Below, piece after piece: positions 41,123 to 53,200 of a stretch of 64,000 bases of DNA; position 1 is the first letter of the stretch; every line of letters starts with the position of its first letter. The notes under the pieces were generated by a model. That model ran no database searches. It was given only the letters and a program-made list of their open reading frames with translations, and was not told where the DNA came from. Source of the stretch: Stramonita haemastoma (taxonomy: Eukaryota; Mollusca; Gastropoda; Neogastropoda; Muricidae); assembly GCA_030674155.1 (NCBI GenBank), contig CM060317.1:40095895-40159894 (forward strand), read 5' to 3'. The position numbers and the translations under genes were made by a program.

Positions 41123-44100
41123 CACACACACAAAAACACACACAACACACACACACAACACACAAACACAAAACAACACAAAACACAAACACAACACACA
41201 ACACACACAAGGAGAAAGATGATGCTATTTCTTATTTTTAAAAAGTTATTTTCCTTTTGTGCATAGCAAATGATATAACTCATTAGTCATTATCATCAGC
41301 ATTAACTTACACAATATAGATATATAGATCTATTCAGACAAAGAGAGGAGGAGAAGAAAGGAGAATGAGAGAAGAGAGATGAATGAGATCAGAGGAAGAG
41401 GAGAAAGAGAAGAGAGAGAGTGAGAGAGGAGTAAGAGTACTATATGGTGAGATTTTGCATATGTCACTGTTTTTTGCCACACGTTAAGGCAGTCACATTC
41501 TGAATTTGGGAATGAATGTCTAAACACAACACCATTGTCTAAACATGACACCACTGTGCACACTTATTGTAAATTTTGTTATTCATTCCTGCTGGAACAC
41601 AATCACAATGGCCTACCCTTCCAAAGGGCAGAACAGGTTTTAACATGTGTGCAAGATGTTCTGCATGCATTCGCACAAGTTTATAAATAGTTTCATCCAA
41701 AACGACTTTTGGGAAAGTGGATATTAATTGTTATGTGTTCTGATATTAAGTAGTGTTAACTCCAGGGGGAAAATCCCTTTGAACAGGTACTTCAGGTGGT
41801 AGCTCAAACCAAACCCAGGCCAGCAGATCATGAGAGCAATACTCTAACTACAAGACTATCCCACATCCATGTAAATTCATAAAACCAGCACAGAATGTAC
41901 CAGTGCTGCTGCTTGTATTGTATCTGTATGTATATTATATATATATATCACAAACATGAGGCAGCACACACACAAAAAAAAGACACAATCCATCACAAAA
42001 AGAGGCTTAGCAGACTAGATCTGTCGAAAACTAGTAAGAGCATGCTGACAGACTGGGAGATCACAAGGAGCACAGACAGCAGAAAGAATGTACCAAAACC
42101 TTCTGTCAGACTTTCATTCTAAAAAAACAAACAGACCCTAACATGCACTTTTCTTCAGTCAACAGAAGGCATTGGGGGTAGGGATGGGGATGTCTCTTAC
42201 CCTCAGTCTTGTTGCCAGATCTCGAACCTGCTCCTCTGAGACTTTTCTCTGATGAACCAGATCCACTTTGTTGGCACACAGGATCATAGGGTAGGTATCC
42301 CTGCACAGCAGTCCATCAGACACCACCTTAGTTACACCTGACCACTTGATGAAACATTTGTTTTAATATTTCAGGGATGGAAATTTAGGTCACAGAGGTG
42401 CAAAATAGCCCAGTGGTTAGAGAGTTGCACTCAAGGTGTGATGGTCTGAGATTGACCCACCACGCAGGTGCCAGTTTTAGGGGCATTTACCCTGAAGTGA
42501 ACATCAGTACTGACTCCAATCCCCCAGAAGTCCTTTGGTTGAGACAATAAACTGTGGCCCCTTGTGCGAAAACATGTACAAATCTTGTGCACATGTTATA
42601 AACTCACTCCGCCTTTTTGAAAGAGTATGCCATTCAGTTAGATACTTTCATCAAACTGGAAGAGAGGGCAAGACAAGGAACTGAACCTAACACCTCATGG
42701 TTTACTTGTTAGATAGGGACTGAAAGCTTGTTTTTTTCATCAAACTGGGAAGAATGGGTAAGGCCCGAAATCAAACCCAGGACCTTATGTTTTACTTGTT
42801 AGGCAGGTGAATGTCTTAACCATCCTATCACCTTTCTTCTTACAAACTGACAAAAACACAGAGTAACAGTCTCCTCCCCCCCCCCCCCCCCCCCCCCAAA
42901 ACACACACACACTGATACACACACAGAGTCACACTCACACTCACACTCACACACACACACACCACACCACACCACACCACACCACACCACACCACACCAC
43001 ACCACACACATTGATACTGTAGAATACTACATAACCATTGCTCAGATGTTAAAAATCTCTCATTCTCTGTAAAAATAGTGCTGCACAGATCGGTAATCAT
43101 CTCATACAAAAGAAAGGCTAAGCACAACCGTCAAATATAAATTTATAATAACTTGGTAGCTTTCCACTTCAAAACTTTAATTCTAATCCTATTGTATCAG
43201 TGTATAAATGTATGGGTGGGTGCTATAGTTTCAACAACTGTGCAAGCTTTGATGGCATCTGATGAATAAATTTACTGCTATTGGAACTAAATTTCTTTTT
43301 AATTAAATTCCCAGCTTAACACAATAACAGTCAAATTTATAAACTCTTTTAGTTTTATATCCAATAAGTTGGATCTCACACCTAACATATACTGACCTGT
43401 CTTTTACTCGGAGTATCTGGGTGTGAAAGTTGGCCATGTTTTCAAAGCTCTGGTAATCAATGACTGAGAAGACGAGAAGAAAACCATCCCCTTTTCTCAT
43501 GTACTGCTCTCGCATGGCACTAAACTCCTCTTGCCCAGCGGTGTCCAGCACTGTTGATACACAAAGTAATCAATACTGTTCATGTTCATGTTAACCATAA
43601 CATGCATCACATTCACAAAAATTAAGTTGAAGAGAAGGAAGAGATCGAATCTTTTTACTAGCAGGGAGAGCAAACTAAACAACAGTGAAGGGAAGTTCCG
43701 ACTTCAGGGATGTTTCCTAGGCATGTTTGTTTTCATAAACCACAAAACATGACATGGATAGCAGGATATTTAATGTACATATATAACTGATCTTCTGCAT
43801 GTGCATAATTTAAATACTCAAAGGGAATTAAGGCACTGGTTGGTTCGCACTTGAAGCTTACCAAAGAGATTGTATAAATCTCCACCCTTAACCCTTTGAC
43901 TGCCCATATAAAGAACCAGAACCTGAATCTGCTCTGCCAAAGGACTTTTGCCCAAATGGGGTAATAATTCACCAAAAAATCTAGCATCTAAACTACCAAC
44001 AATTTGATATTGACATGTGTACAACTTTTGCACATAATTGAATTCTGCATTAAACCAAACTAATTTGAAGGCCAAGTTCGAATTTATAAACATGCCTGAA

Positions 44101-45054
44101 TCATCCAAAAATAAACATATAAAAAATAAAAAACTGCTCCAGTCAGCCAACGAAACTGAAGAAAAAACAGACTTTCCGTCCACGCAACGGGATTTCCCAA
44201 CCATATATGGGTAGAGGGAATCCCACACAAGCTTAAAATTTCAATTGTTTTGGAATGGACCTTAAAACGAAGTTAGGAAAAATCGGGAAAATTGGTGCAC
44301 GTCATATGACGTGGTAAGGCACTGGGAGTGCGCTATCAGTAGCACGTCATATGACGTGCTAAGGCAGTCAACGGGTTAATTCACTGGAGACTGCTAAGAT
44401 TTGAACAGGCTACAACTTTATGGATTCTTGGGATTGAAGTCAAATGGTCATACTCACTCAGCAACATGCCAATAAAAATATACATTATACAAACTTATGT
44501 ATACTCTATGACTTTGTCATCTTCAGAACATTGTACTCGTAATTTGACGACCCGAGTTGGATTCCGGTTCGAGGCGATTTTTCCCCAGGAGTTAACATCA
44601 ATGCTGACTCCACTCTACCAAAAAGTCTTTTGGAGGAGACTATAAACCGAGGCCCTGTGTGTGAACACACACAGAACATCTTGCCTACACATCAAATCCT
44701 GTTCCACTTTTCGCAAGAGTAGGCCATTGTGTGCCGGTGGGAACAGATGACATGATTACACATACTTGCAATTCGCCAAAAAATGTTTAAAATGGTGAAA
44801 CTGCTGACCACTGAACATTAATGGAAGAAAAAAATCTTTATTATAAACAAGTATCCATACTCACCATCCAAAATGCACCACTGGCCATCAATTTCGACAT
44901 ACTGGATATAGGAGTCTTCAATGGTAGGATCATAGTCCACCACAAACATCTTCTGGAAGAACTGAATGGTGAGGGCTGACTTACCCACACCACCATCCCC
45001 CACCACTACCAGTTTGTAGGTCGTGGCATTATCATGCGGAGGTCTTGTGGCCAT
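36694..45054 (-). CDS. MRAS: M-Ras small GTPase, complete five-exon gene
   Basis: Exons, in coding order on the - strand, are 45054-44865, 43550-43397, 42300-42201, 40490-40411 and 36766-36694. They join in phase with GT/AG borders into 198 codons plus stop (human M-Ras has 208). The protein is a membrane-anchored Ras-family GTP switch; in the family M-Ras with SHOC2-PP1 activates RAF signalling. Visible motifs: P-loop GDGGVGKS, switch [10 protein letters not shown], switch [27 protein letters not shown], a polybasic tail and CTIL. Final Leu predicts geranylgeranylation. [17 protein letters not shown] separates it from R-Ras (GGGGVGKS...FIQ) and from Ras/Rap. The start ATG has A at -3 and G at +4. 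The reading frame is open upstream to another ATG at 45123, but homology starts at 45054. Confidence 0.96.
36806..36862. repeat. (CA)n, read as (TG)n in M-Ras
   Basis: About 27 CA units. In the M-Ras transcript this is a UG repeat roughly 40-95 bases before the last exon's 3' splice site. Confidence 0.95.
37345..37730. mobile_element. TTAA-flanked MITE, 386 bp
   Basis: TTAA at 37345-37348 and 37727-37730; ends CCCTTTCAATATGGC and, on the other strand, CCCTTACAGCACTGAA. No transposase. The TTAACCCTT start is shared with the MITE at 43888, so a piggyBac origin is likely. Confidence 0.7.
40045..40375 (-). repeat. SINE-B, antisense, head missing
   Basis: Runs from the tail ('ttccttggctagaattctgg', 'ttgcccaccatgaaggtagc') through 'tttccataacccactgatca' and 'gatcttctgctgcaaacagt' to 'ataaaaatccctacactacc'. 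The tRNA-like head is absent. Confidence 0.85.
40411..40490 (-). CDS. MRAS: M-Ras exon 4 (SAK loop)
   Basis: After acceptor 'catggcag' it reads [20 protein letters not shown], then QVVRVIR, ending in phase 2 at donor [18 protein letters not shown] is shared almost exactly with vertebrate M-Ras. Confidence 0.96.
41039..41210. repeat. (CA)n microsatellite with AACA variants
   Basis: About 40 pure CA units followed by interrupted CACAA units. Confidence 0.95.
41432..41872 (-). repeat. SINE-A long form, antisense, full-length
   Basis: From tail 'tatggtgagattttgcatat' to body 'ggcctacccttccaaagggc' and tRNA-like head 'ctacaagactatcccaca'. The second good example of the long form. Confidence 0.8.
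42201..42300 (-). CDS. MRAS: M-Ras exon 3 (NKVD guanine-specificity loop)
   Basis: After acceptor 'ctgtgcag' it reads [20 protein letters not shown] and then [13 protein letters not shown] to donor GTAAGA. NKVD contacts the guanine base. Human M-Ras has FPMILVANKVDLMHLRKI here. Confidence 0.96.
42394..42640 (+). repeat. SINE-A, diverged
   Basis: Head 'aaaatagcccagtggttaga', body 'cagtactgactccaatcccc' and 'gtgcacatgttataaactca'. No tail. Confidence 0.8.
42645..42835 (-). repeat. tRNA-like SINE head, antisense, duplicated
   Basis: Two tandem versions of 'tcatcaaactgggaagaatg ... ttttacttgttag'. The second ends with the antisense of a tRNA-like head (GGATGGTTAAGACATTCACC, with a B box-like CTGGGTTTGATTTC on the - strand). 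Confidence 0.6.
42877..43010. repeat. poly-C, (CA)n and (CACAC)n array
   Basis: About 20 C, then CA/CTCACA units, then about nine ACACC pentamers (42961-43008). Confidence 0.9.
43397..43550 (-). CDS. MRAS: M-Ras exon 2 (switch II)
   Basis: After acceptor 'caacag' the exon completes Val and reads [20 protein letters not shown], then [18 protein letters not shown] and ILRVKD, ending at donor GTCAGT. Catalytic Gln of DTAGQ is present, so GTP hydrolysis should be normal. Confidence 0.97.
43695..44445 (-). repeat. SINE-B, antisense, split by a MITE
   Basis: Body 'aactgatcttctgcatgtgc' and 'gggaattaaggcactggttg' up to 43887, then resumes at 44380 with the antisense head 'ttcactggagactgctaaga', B box-like GTTCAAATC on the - strand. 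The intact copy at 62276 reads 'ctggtgaattaatgatgggg' across this site. Confidence 0.85.
43888..44379. mobile_element. piggyBac-type MITE, 492 bp, TTAA ends
   Basis: TTAA at 43888-43891 and 44376-44379; inverted ends TTAACCCTTTGACTGCC and TTAACCCGTTGACTGCC match at 16 of 17. Near one end are two copies of the perfect palindrome CACGTCATATGACGTG (44298-44313, 44343-44358). No transposase is encoded; a related enzyme must have moved it. Confidence 0.92.
44524..44765 (+). repeat. SINE-A, copy in M-Ras intron 1
   Basis: Starts inside the tRNA-like head ('gaacattgtactcgtaattt'), has B box-like GGTTCGAGG and the full body to 'gtgggaacagatgacatgat'. Confidence 0.88.
44865..45054 (-). CDS. MRAS: M-Ras coding exon 1 (P-loop, switch I)
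   Basis: Encodes [20 protein letters not shown], then [15 protein letters not shown], switch [10 protein letters not shown] and the interswitch [10 protein letters not shown]. The donor is GTGAGT ('actcac' at 44859-44864). It ends with one base of the next codon. The start context is ATCATGG. Confidence 0.97.
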
Positions 45055-45500
45055 GATGTCCTGGTGTTTTGACTTCACGACTGGTACACTCACTGAGTCA
45101 GTCACACATACACATACACACACAACGCGTCTGCTTTGTCCTACTGGGATTTCAATCCACCCAGCAAAGCAGGCCTGTTTTGTTCTGAAGCACTTTATAA
45201 AGTGTTTGTCGTATCGAATAGAAACACTTGGTTGTCAGGAGGTCTCAAAACTTCACCATCGTTGATCGTGTCGCTGGACCTGAAACCATACCGAGATTCC
45301 GTTATCAGAAAGGTCAATGCACCGCTCGATGACAAGTTCAGTCTGTGTATGAATCATGCACACAATATTACTTCTCTTTTTTTAAAGGCCCTTGTACTTC
45401 GTCGTTGCTTTCCAAGCACCGATCGTGTGTTGATTTGGGAGCACGCTGTGGCCTTCACCTGTTTTTGTTCCGCTTCCGGAACAGTCCAAATTTGTCCCTT
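45055..45500 (-). promoter_or_regulatory. MRAS: M-Ras 5' UTR and likely promoter side
   Basis: The stretch upstream of the M-Ras start has more CpG (cgtatcg, ccatcgttgatcgtgtcg, cttcgtcgttgc) than the AT-rich surroundings and no transposon that I recognise. No clear TATA box is seen. This is inferred from position only. Confidence 0.3.
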
Positions 45501-45624
45501 GTGAAAAAATGTCTTTGATTGGAGAGGGAGGGTTGTCCCATGTGAAATAATGACGCTAGTCCTAAGGACACTGCACAGACACGAAGCTTTCCAGGAGCTG
45601 ACATAGGGATTAACCATGATCATG

Positions 45625-46085
45625 TAATTATGACATTCCAACTCCGTCTAAAAAAAATTCATAAGCAGAACAACATCAGGATCAAGTCTGACCTCGAGAA
45701 GCTGAAAGATCCAGAGGTAGCAGACATTTTTCAGGCAAGGATAGATGGGACGTTTGCAGCACTCGCTCTGCTAAACTCAGATGGTATGGATATAGATACC
45801 TTGACAGATGGTTTCAACACAGCAGTGACTGAAACAGCGAGCTAACTTCTTGGCTGACATCAACCAGTCAAAAAACCTTGAGTCACACTTAACATCCTGC
45901 AACTATGCGATAAAGGTAGAGAGTTGAAGAAAAGGAATCATGAAACAGAAAAAAGAGCAGAACAATATAGGGTGTTCAACAAAAGAATCAGAAAGTCCAT
46001 GACAGAAGCAAAAGAGAAATGGATGGGTGAACAGTGCCAGGACATTGAAGAAAACAACAGCAGTTCAAAAGCAATGCAATGCTAA
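45625..46085 (+). pseudogene. RTE-like LINE, endonuclease-RT linker fragment
   Basis: A 71-codon frame (45630-45845) reads TFQLRLKKIHKQNNIRIKSD, LEKLKDPEVADIFQARIDGT and FAALALLNSDGMDI. After stops it continues KRIRKSMTEAKEKWMGEQCQ, which overlaps the start of the 49908 copy. So this is an upstream piece of the same family, just beside M-Ras exon 1. Confidence 0.85.
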
Positions 46086-46094
46086 CGGAGTTTT

Positions 46095-46393
46095 TCGTGA
46101 TCTGCTGACCCGGGTTCGAATGTCGCTCAAGAGGGGATTTTTCCTCTGGAGATAACATCAGTGCCGACTCCACTCCCCACAAAAGTCGTTCGGATGAGGT
46201 CCCGTGTGCGAACGCCCGTAGAACGTCTTGCACACACGTTAAATCCCGTTCCACTTTTCGGAAGAGTAGGTCATTGTGAGCTGGTGGGAACGGATGACAA
46301 GATTTACAAAACTGCATACACACGGTGACTGGATGCAAAAAAAGCACATGAGTGCTTATTCCATCATCCTCGAAGTAAAAGAATAAAATAAAG
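46095..46393 (+). repeat. SINE-A, inserted after the RTE fragment
   Basis: B box GGGTTCGAATGTC, body 'aaaagtcgttcggatgaggt' and 'tgagctggtgggaacggatg', tail 'gaataaaataaag'. The 5' end of the head is lost. Confidence 0.88.
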
Positions 46394-46481
46394 ACATAAA
46401 ATAGATATCTTATGACCAAACTTTTTGGATAAAAAGTAGCCCCTAACGACTCAATAAAATAAACACATTCTTGTCGTTTGC

Positions 46482-46482
<1 letters not shown>

Positions 46483-46530
<48 letters not shown>
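46483..46530. repeat. (TG)n microsatellite
   Basis: About 24 TG units. Confidence 0.95.
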
Positions 46531-46532
<2 letters not shown>

Positions 46533-46979
46533 CGCCAGCTGCACAATTGATCACAGTTTAACTGATGTGCACATGACAGGGCTCTCTCCTTCAGGGTGGA
46601 ATACCACCACCTCTTGCAATCTTCTGTCAGAGGCCTGTCCTTTCTTAGAGAGCCCTCAGTCAAAACCCAGTTCTGGTCAGCAGTCATCGATAAGGAAATC
46701 TTTCAGAGCACTGAGGGCAAAACAACCCTTAGATCTATGTGTAAGATGTCTGGTTCAGAAACACTGCAAATACCTCAGCAATTTTTTTACTCCGTGATTC
46801 AAGCTAGCTGATAGTACAGATTTGGGCTTTAATAGTTTGACAGTAGTGTGAATGACCGTCACTGAAACTACTGGAAATTAAGTGTGTAACTGACATTTAC
46901 AATGACATTTATCCCTATACTTCTTGCTATATTCAATCCTTTTCAAATAAGTAATCTTCAATTTTAACGTCTTTCCACT

Positions 46980-47784
46980 TTAACAAACCCTACACTGCGC
47001 TGTTGACGAGCGCCGCTCGTCATAGAAACCGCCACCTGCAATGCTGTGTTGACGAGCGCCGCTCGTCATGAACCAACGCTCTCTCTGTTCCGCTCAGCAT
47101 TGCTGAAAATCCTTCTTATTATGATTTGTTTAGCTCCCTTGATGTATCTTCAACCCATGAGTCCCATTTGTTCAAGTTATTTGCATATTTTATGACGTTC
47201 AATGGCAAGGTAAACGAGGTACTGCGAAGTTCAATTTTTGGGTTTTCGAAGCAATGGCTGCCCCTCAACTGACCTATACAGTTGTCGAAGTTATTGATGA
47301 AATTTATAGAGATCAAGATAGTGGAGATTAGGGTTGTTGTTGGTTTTTTTATTCAGTTGACATCGAACTTTGCGATGCAAACGACTCGGGTTTTGATCGG
47401 AAGAAACTTCTGCGTACTCGTTGTCTGAATCGGAACATGAAGATCGCATCGTTGAGATGCAGTTGGGTATAGTTGAGGGCTTTATTCGTTTTTATAACAT
47501 AATTATATTGCTTTTTTTCTCTGTTTATTCATAAACAGAACAACTAAATAAATGTGTGTATCGTATGGTTGCACCAAGCCCGGTCAGTGAGCGAGCGAGC
47601 CAGTCACTGAGTGGCCGATGTGTTTGATCTACTTTGAAGTGGTTGCGACCTCGTGTGTCACTTGTCACCTAGGCTACTCGTTAGCTGTCAGTTATCAGTG
47701 TGTGTGTCTATTTGTTTTGTTGATGAGCTATTGTTCTTCCTGACATCTGCCCTGGCTCCCTGGCTTTGTGCTTGTGTGAAGAGC

Positions 47785-47844
<60 letters not shown>

Positions 47845-48074
47845 CGCGCGCGCGCGCGCGCACGTGTGTCTGTCTGTCTAATTATATATTTTTAAAATTG
47901 TCACAAATACAATCTTCATTCAATTTCCTTTCATTCAGTATATACTTTTATGTAGCTATCTTAGGAATTTCCTGAATTAAAAGCAATTGAAAATCATATG
48001 CGTGATTTTTGTCTGTTTCTGAAAATTTCTTCAGCATAGGACTGAGCAAAATAGGTCAGCAGCGAAAGGGTTAA
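46980..48074 (+). mobile_element. piggyBac-type element, degenerate, TTAA ends
   Basis: TTAA at 46980-46983 and 48071-48074. Ends: CACTGCGCTGTTGACGA on the left and CCCTTTCGCTGCTGACC on the other strand at the right. A transposase-like start, ATG 47254, reads MAAPQLTYTVVEVIDEIYRD then QDSGD and TAG at 47329, like piggyBac acidic N-termini. Two palindromes GACGAGCGCCGCTCGTC lie at 47005-47021 and 47051-47067. TG and GC arrays (47786-47862) have grown inside it. Confidence 0.75.
47786..47862. repeat. (TG)n followed by (GC)n
   Basis: About 25 TG units and then ten GC units; the alternating purine-pyrimidine run could form Z-DNA. Confidence 0.95.
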
Positions 48075-48370
48075 GAGTTGCCAGACATCCTAAAAAACAG
48101 GAGTGGATAAGAGAGAGAGATAAATCAAAGTCGTCTTTTTTGTCTTGTCGCCTTTATACTTGCGACATGTATAGAAACAATACACTATTGCATTATTATT
48201 GTTATTTCATGTAATTGTAGAGTAGAAAAAAGGAGAAGGAGAATAAGAAAAGTAAATCAACAAGAAAAAATCCAGAGACATGGAAGGCAAACTAGCTTGT
48301 CAGAGACGTCTATTCATTTATCTTTTTATTGTTCTTTTATTTCAATAATAATGGAACAAACACACATCTG

Positions 48371-48530
48371 TGCTTTTCTTTACATCTAGTCCCCATGTGC
48401 ATGTAATTTTGTAATATTTGTCATCCGTTCCCACCGGCACAAATGACCTACTCTTCCGTCACGCATGTGCAAGATGTTCTAAGTGCGTTCACATACTGGG
48501 TCTCTCGGTTAATAATCTCATCCAATGGAT
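48371..48530 (-). repeat. SINE-A, antisense, 3' half
   Basis: Reads 'catctagtccccatgtgcat', 'tcatccgttcccaccggcac' and 'gtgcaagatgttctaagtgc'; head missing. Confidence 0.8.
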
Positions 48531-48809
48531 TTTCATGTTATCGGGTTGTTGTTTTTTTCGGAACTAGTAGAGTTTGCCCAATAAGATATTACAACAGTAT
48601 AATGCAACAATGTCGTGATGTTCAAGAATCTTTACGCAACTCTTTAGGTGGGAACTTTAAGACGACACAAGTCACTTCATCCGAGAAACACACCGTCATT
48701 CCCATTCACTACCCCTTCTACCACAGATAAGCCTACTACTACTACTACTACTGCCACTGCTACCACTTACATTATCATTATTATTATTATTATTATTATT
48801 ATTACTGTC

Positions 48810-49098
48810 GGGGTGGGATAGCTCAATGGCGAGAGCACTCCCTTTCCCCCAGCCAAGATTAAGCAGCATCGAGCGTGGTTACCAATTGGATGGGTGACCG
48901 TCGTCTGCGAGCCTTGGCTTCAGTACAATCCCCTAGTTCACCCAGCTGTAAATGGGTACCTGCCCTCTCTAGGGTCAGGGAAGGTAAAGCAGTGAGGGAG
49001 AGGAGATGGGCGCTGCCTTCAATATGCTGGCCCCTAGAGAAGTTGCTTCACTCCCCTACGACCACATAGATTATGGGACACCTTTACCTTTACCCTTT
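48810..49098 (+). repeat. tRNA/5S composite SINE, copy 4, full-length
   Basis: Head GGGTGGGATAGCTCAATGGC resembles a tRNA A box. Next comes TTAAGCAGCATCGAGC and GTGGTTACC plus TTGGATGGGTGACCG, which follow 5S rRNA's internal promoter order (A box, intermediate element, C box), from memory of the 5S consensus. Then the body and 'gggacacctttaccttt', with a T tract. It lies next to an ATT tract. This is the best copy. Confidence 0.88.
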
Positions 49099-49801
49099 TT
49101 TTTTTTTTTTTTTTAATCATTATTGTCTTTCTGAATTGGTGCTTACTTAGGTGACTTGCTTTTATACTTACTGTGCTTCCTTGCTCTCTCAAGTCCAGGT
49201 CTACTTAACTTGTCTACTTACTAAACCACGCATTCGCTCTCTCACTCACTCACTCACTTTCTCACTTGGCTACTTGCATGTTATCTGCTCCGTTCTGGTC
49301 GACCCGCGCGGCTTTTTATTCCCAGATTTTTTTTTTTTTTGGACAGGGCGTTTGGAATATAACGCAGTAAACAGTCTTTCTGTCAGTTCTTCCAAAATGT
49401 GGCTGGAATGCTTTTATAGTATTAATATGACCCTTCCCTGGGCAACAAGCCAAAAGAACAATAATTGCATAAGCTGACATACCAGTCGGCTTTGCAGTCT
49501 GACAAAATGTACACATGGAATGCCGTTTATGCGGAATAAGTTGATCAGCGCTCTGGCTAGAGTGGCCACCAAGCACAGTCGGTATTGCAGTTCTTTCAAT
49601 CTGTCTTTTCAGTCGATTTGAAAAGAGCAAATTTCACTTTTTATTCAGTCAGTATGCAGTCGAAACAGGCTCGCATGCAGGAACTTGTATCAAACACACA
49701 CCGAGCATACACACGCTCGCTCGTGCTCATATATATCGTGTACACATATAGGCTTACACAGCATTTTCTATACGCACATGTACGCGTGTATTGACCAATA
49801 T

Positions 49802-49838
<37 letters not shown>
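49802..49838. repeat. (CT)n microsatellite
   Basis: About 18 CT units. Confidence 0.95.
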
Positions 49839-49844
<6 letters not shown>

Positions 49845-49907
49845 GGATCTGAATCTATCCTGTAACAATATTTTGGAATCCATGCCATGACTTATCAAGA
49901 CCAATCA

Positions 49908-51886
<1,979 letters not shown>

Positions 51887-51889
51887 TTA

Positions 51890-52234
51890 TCATCGTATTT
51901 TCTTTAGTTCCTTTTAGTTTATTTTATTGTTATGAATTGTAACAATGTTGTAGCTAAATTTTTTTGGGTGGGGTTTTCTTGGTTACTTTGCTTGTTTGCT
52001 TGCTGCTTTATTTCTGTTAGTTTGTCTGTTTTTTTGTTTTATGTTGGGTTTATTTTTTGTTTTTTTGTTTCTTGTTTTGTCTTAGTTTAGTTTTTTTCTC
52101 TTCTTTTTTTTGGCTAGATAGATGGCTTGATAAAAAAGCAAAGTTATCGCTTACTCAATGTACCATCTGGAAAGGAAATTTGATTGTTTGATTTGATTTG
52201 ATTTGATTTGATTTGATTTGATTTGATTTGATTT

Positions 52235-52308
<74 letters not shown>

Positions 52309-52310
52309 CA

Positions 52311-52344
<34 letters not shown>

Positions 52345-53010
52345 CACACACAACACACACACACACAGAGGCCAACACGCACGCACACACGCACGCACGC
52401 ATACACACAGAGCAGCAGACAACCATTTTGCTGCCGGGGGTTCTTTTACGTGCGCTAAAATCTACTGCACACGGAACCTCCTTAATTTTTGTTTTCTTCA
52501 TTTTAAAAGACTAATGCCGCGCGTGCGCGTGTGTGCGTGCGTGTGTGTGATTTTTAATTTAACGTCTTTTCACATAAAGTGATACCAGACATGTGTGTGT
52601 GTGAGAGTGTGGGTGCATGCGTGCGTGCGAGCGAGTAAGCGTACGTGCGCGCGTGCGTAAGTGTGTACGCGTTTAAAAGGGAAGTAACGGCCCTGACTGC
52701 CAAGTCTGCACTGAAGCTACAGGTATGAATTATCTGCTCACACGAATGCACCTTTCTTGTGCCTGTTGTCGTTCTTGCCAGATCTTCAAAATTCTTTTCA
52801 GAATGTAACTAGGTTTTTCGTGTTCGGTGTTTGACAGCGTGTTGAGGTCTGGGAGATAGGATTTTTTGTGCAAATTCTTTGCAGGGTATTTTCGAATGAG
52901 TGATAGGTCAGGCCCTGGTGTAACCCTAAGGTACTTAGTCGCAAAGCTGCGGCAGTTGGGTTGGCTATGATGATGATGGTGATGATGATTGTTGTTGTTA
53001 TCATTATTAT
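51890..53010. other. gene-free stretch with compound repeats
   Basis: T-rich 51890-52180, then (GATTT)n, CT and CA arrays to 52370, an antisense SINE scrap 'gggttcttttacgtgcgcta' (52438-52457), and TG/GC-rich sequence 52515-52670. Nothing coding. Confidence 0.6.
52182..52370. repeat. (GATTT)n-(CT)n-(CA)n compound microsatellite
   Basis: About ten GATTT units, 33 CT units and 24 CA units directly adjoining. Confidence 0.95.
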
Positions 53011-53014
53011 CATA

Positions 53015-53200
53015 ATTCGGATGAGACTACAAACCGAGGCCCCGTGTGCGAATGCACGCAGAATATCTTGCACACACTTTAAAACCCCCTTCCACCATTT
53101 GGAACAGTCTGTTTTGTGCCGGTGGGAGCAGATGACAACAAAATTTTAAAAAGCCAGCATGTAGCCTACACAGGTGTCGTGTTCAGACACCATCCCTGAG
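53015..53200 (+). repeat. SINE-A, body and joint only
   Basis: From 'attcggatgagactacaaac' to 'gtgccggtgggagcagatga' and 'aattttaaaaagccagcatg', as in the long form at 34260. Head missing. Confidence 0.82.

Larger units (their letters stand above)
40491..42200 (-). other. M-Ras intron 3
   Basis: Holds a long CA tract (41039-41210), a GA-rich tract (41338-41430) and an antisense SINE-A long form (41432-41872). The rest is AT-rich. Confidence 0.6.
42301..43396 (-). other. M-Ras intron 2
   Basis: Holds SINE-A (42394-42640), a second antisense tRNA-like SINE head (42640-42835), a C tract and CACAC arrays (42877-43008). Nothing else. Confidence 0.6.
43551..44864 (-). other. M-Ras intron 1
   Basis: Contains an antisense SINE-B split by a TTAA MITE (43695-44445) and a SINE-A copy (44524-44765). 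Confidence 0.65.

Noticed and set aside
43818..44228. 136-codon antisense frame in M-Ras intron 1
   Set aside because: Runs through a SINE and a MITE; no domain.
36694..45054. R-Ras or Ras rather than M-Ras
   Set aside because: [17 protein letters not shown], the [12 protein letters not shown] loop and CTIL match M-Ras; R-Ras has GGGGVGKS and a different SAK loop.
44865..45123. M-Ras start at the upstream ATG (45123)
   Set aside because: The extra residues are encoded by a TG repeat, while 45054 has strong context and aligns with the family's N-terminus.
48860..48900. 5S rRNA gene
   Set aside because: Only the internal promoter portion is 5S-like, and it is embedded in a repeated SINE.
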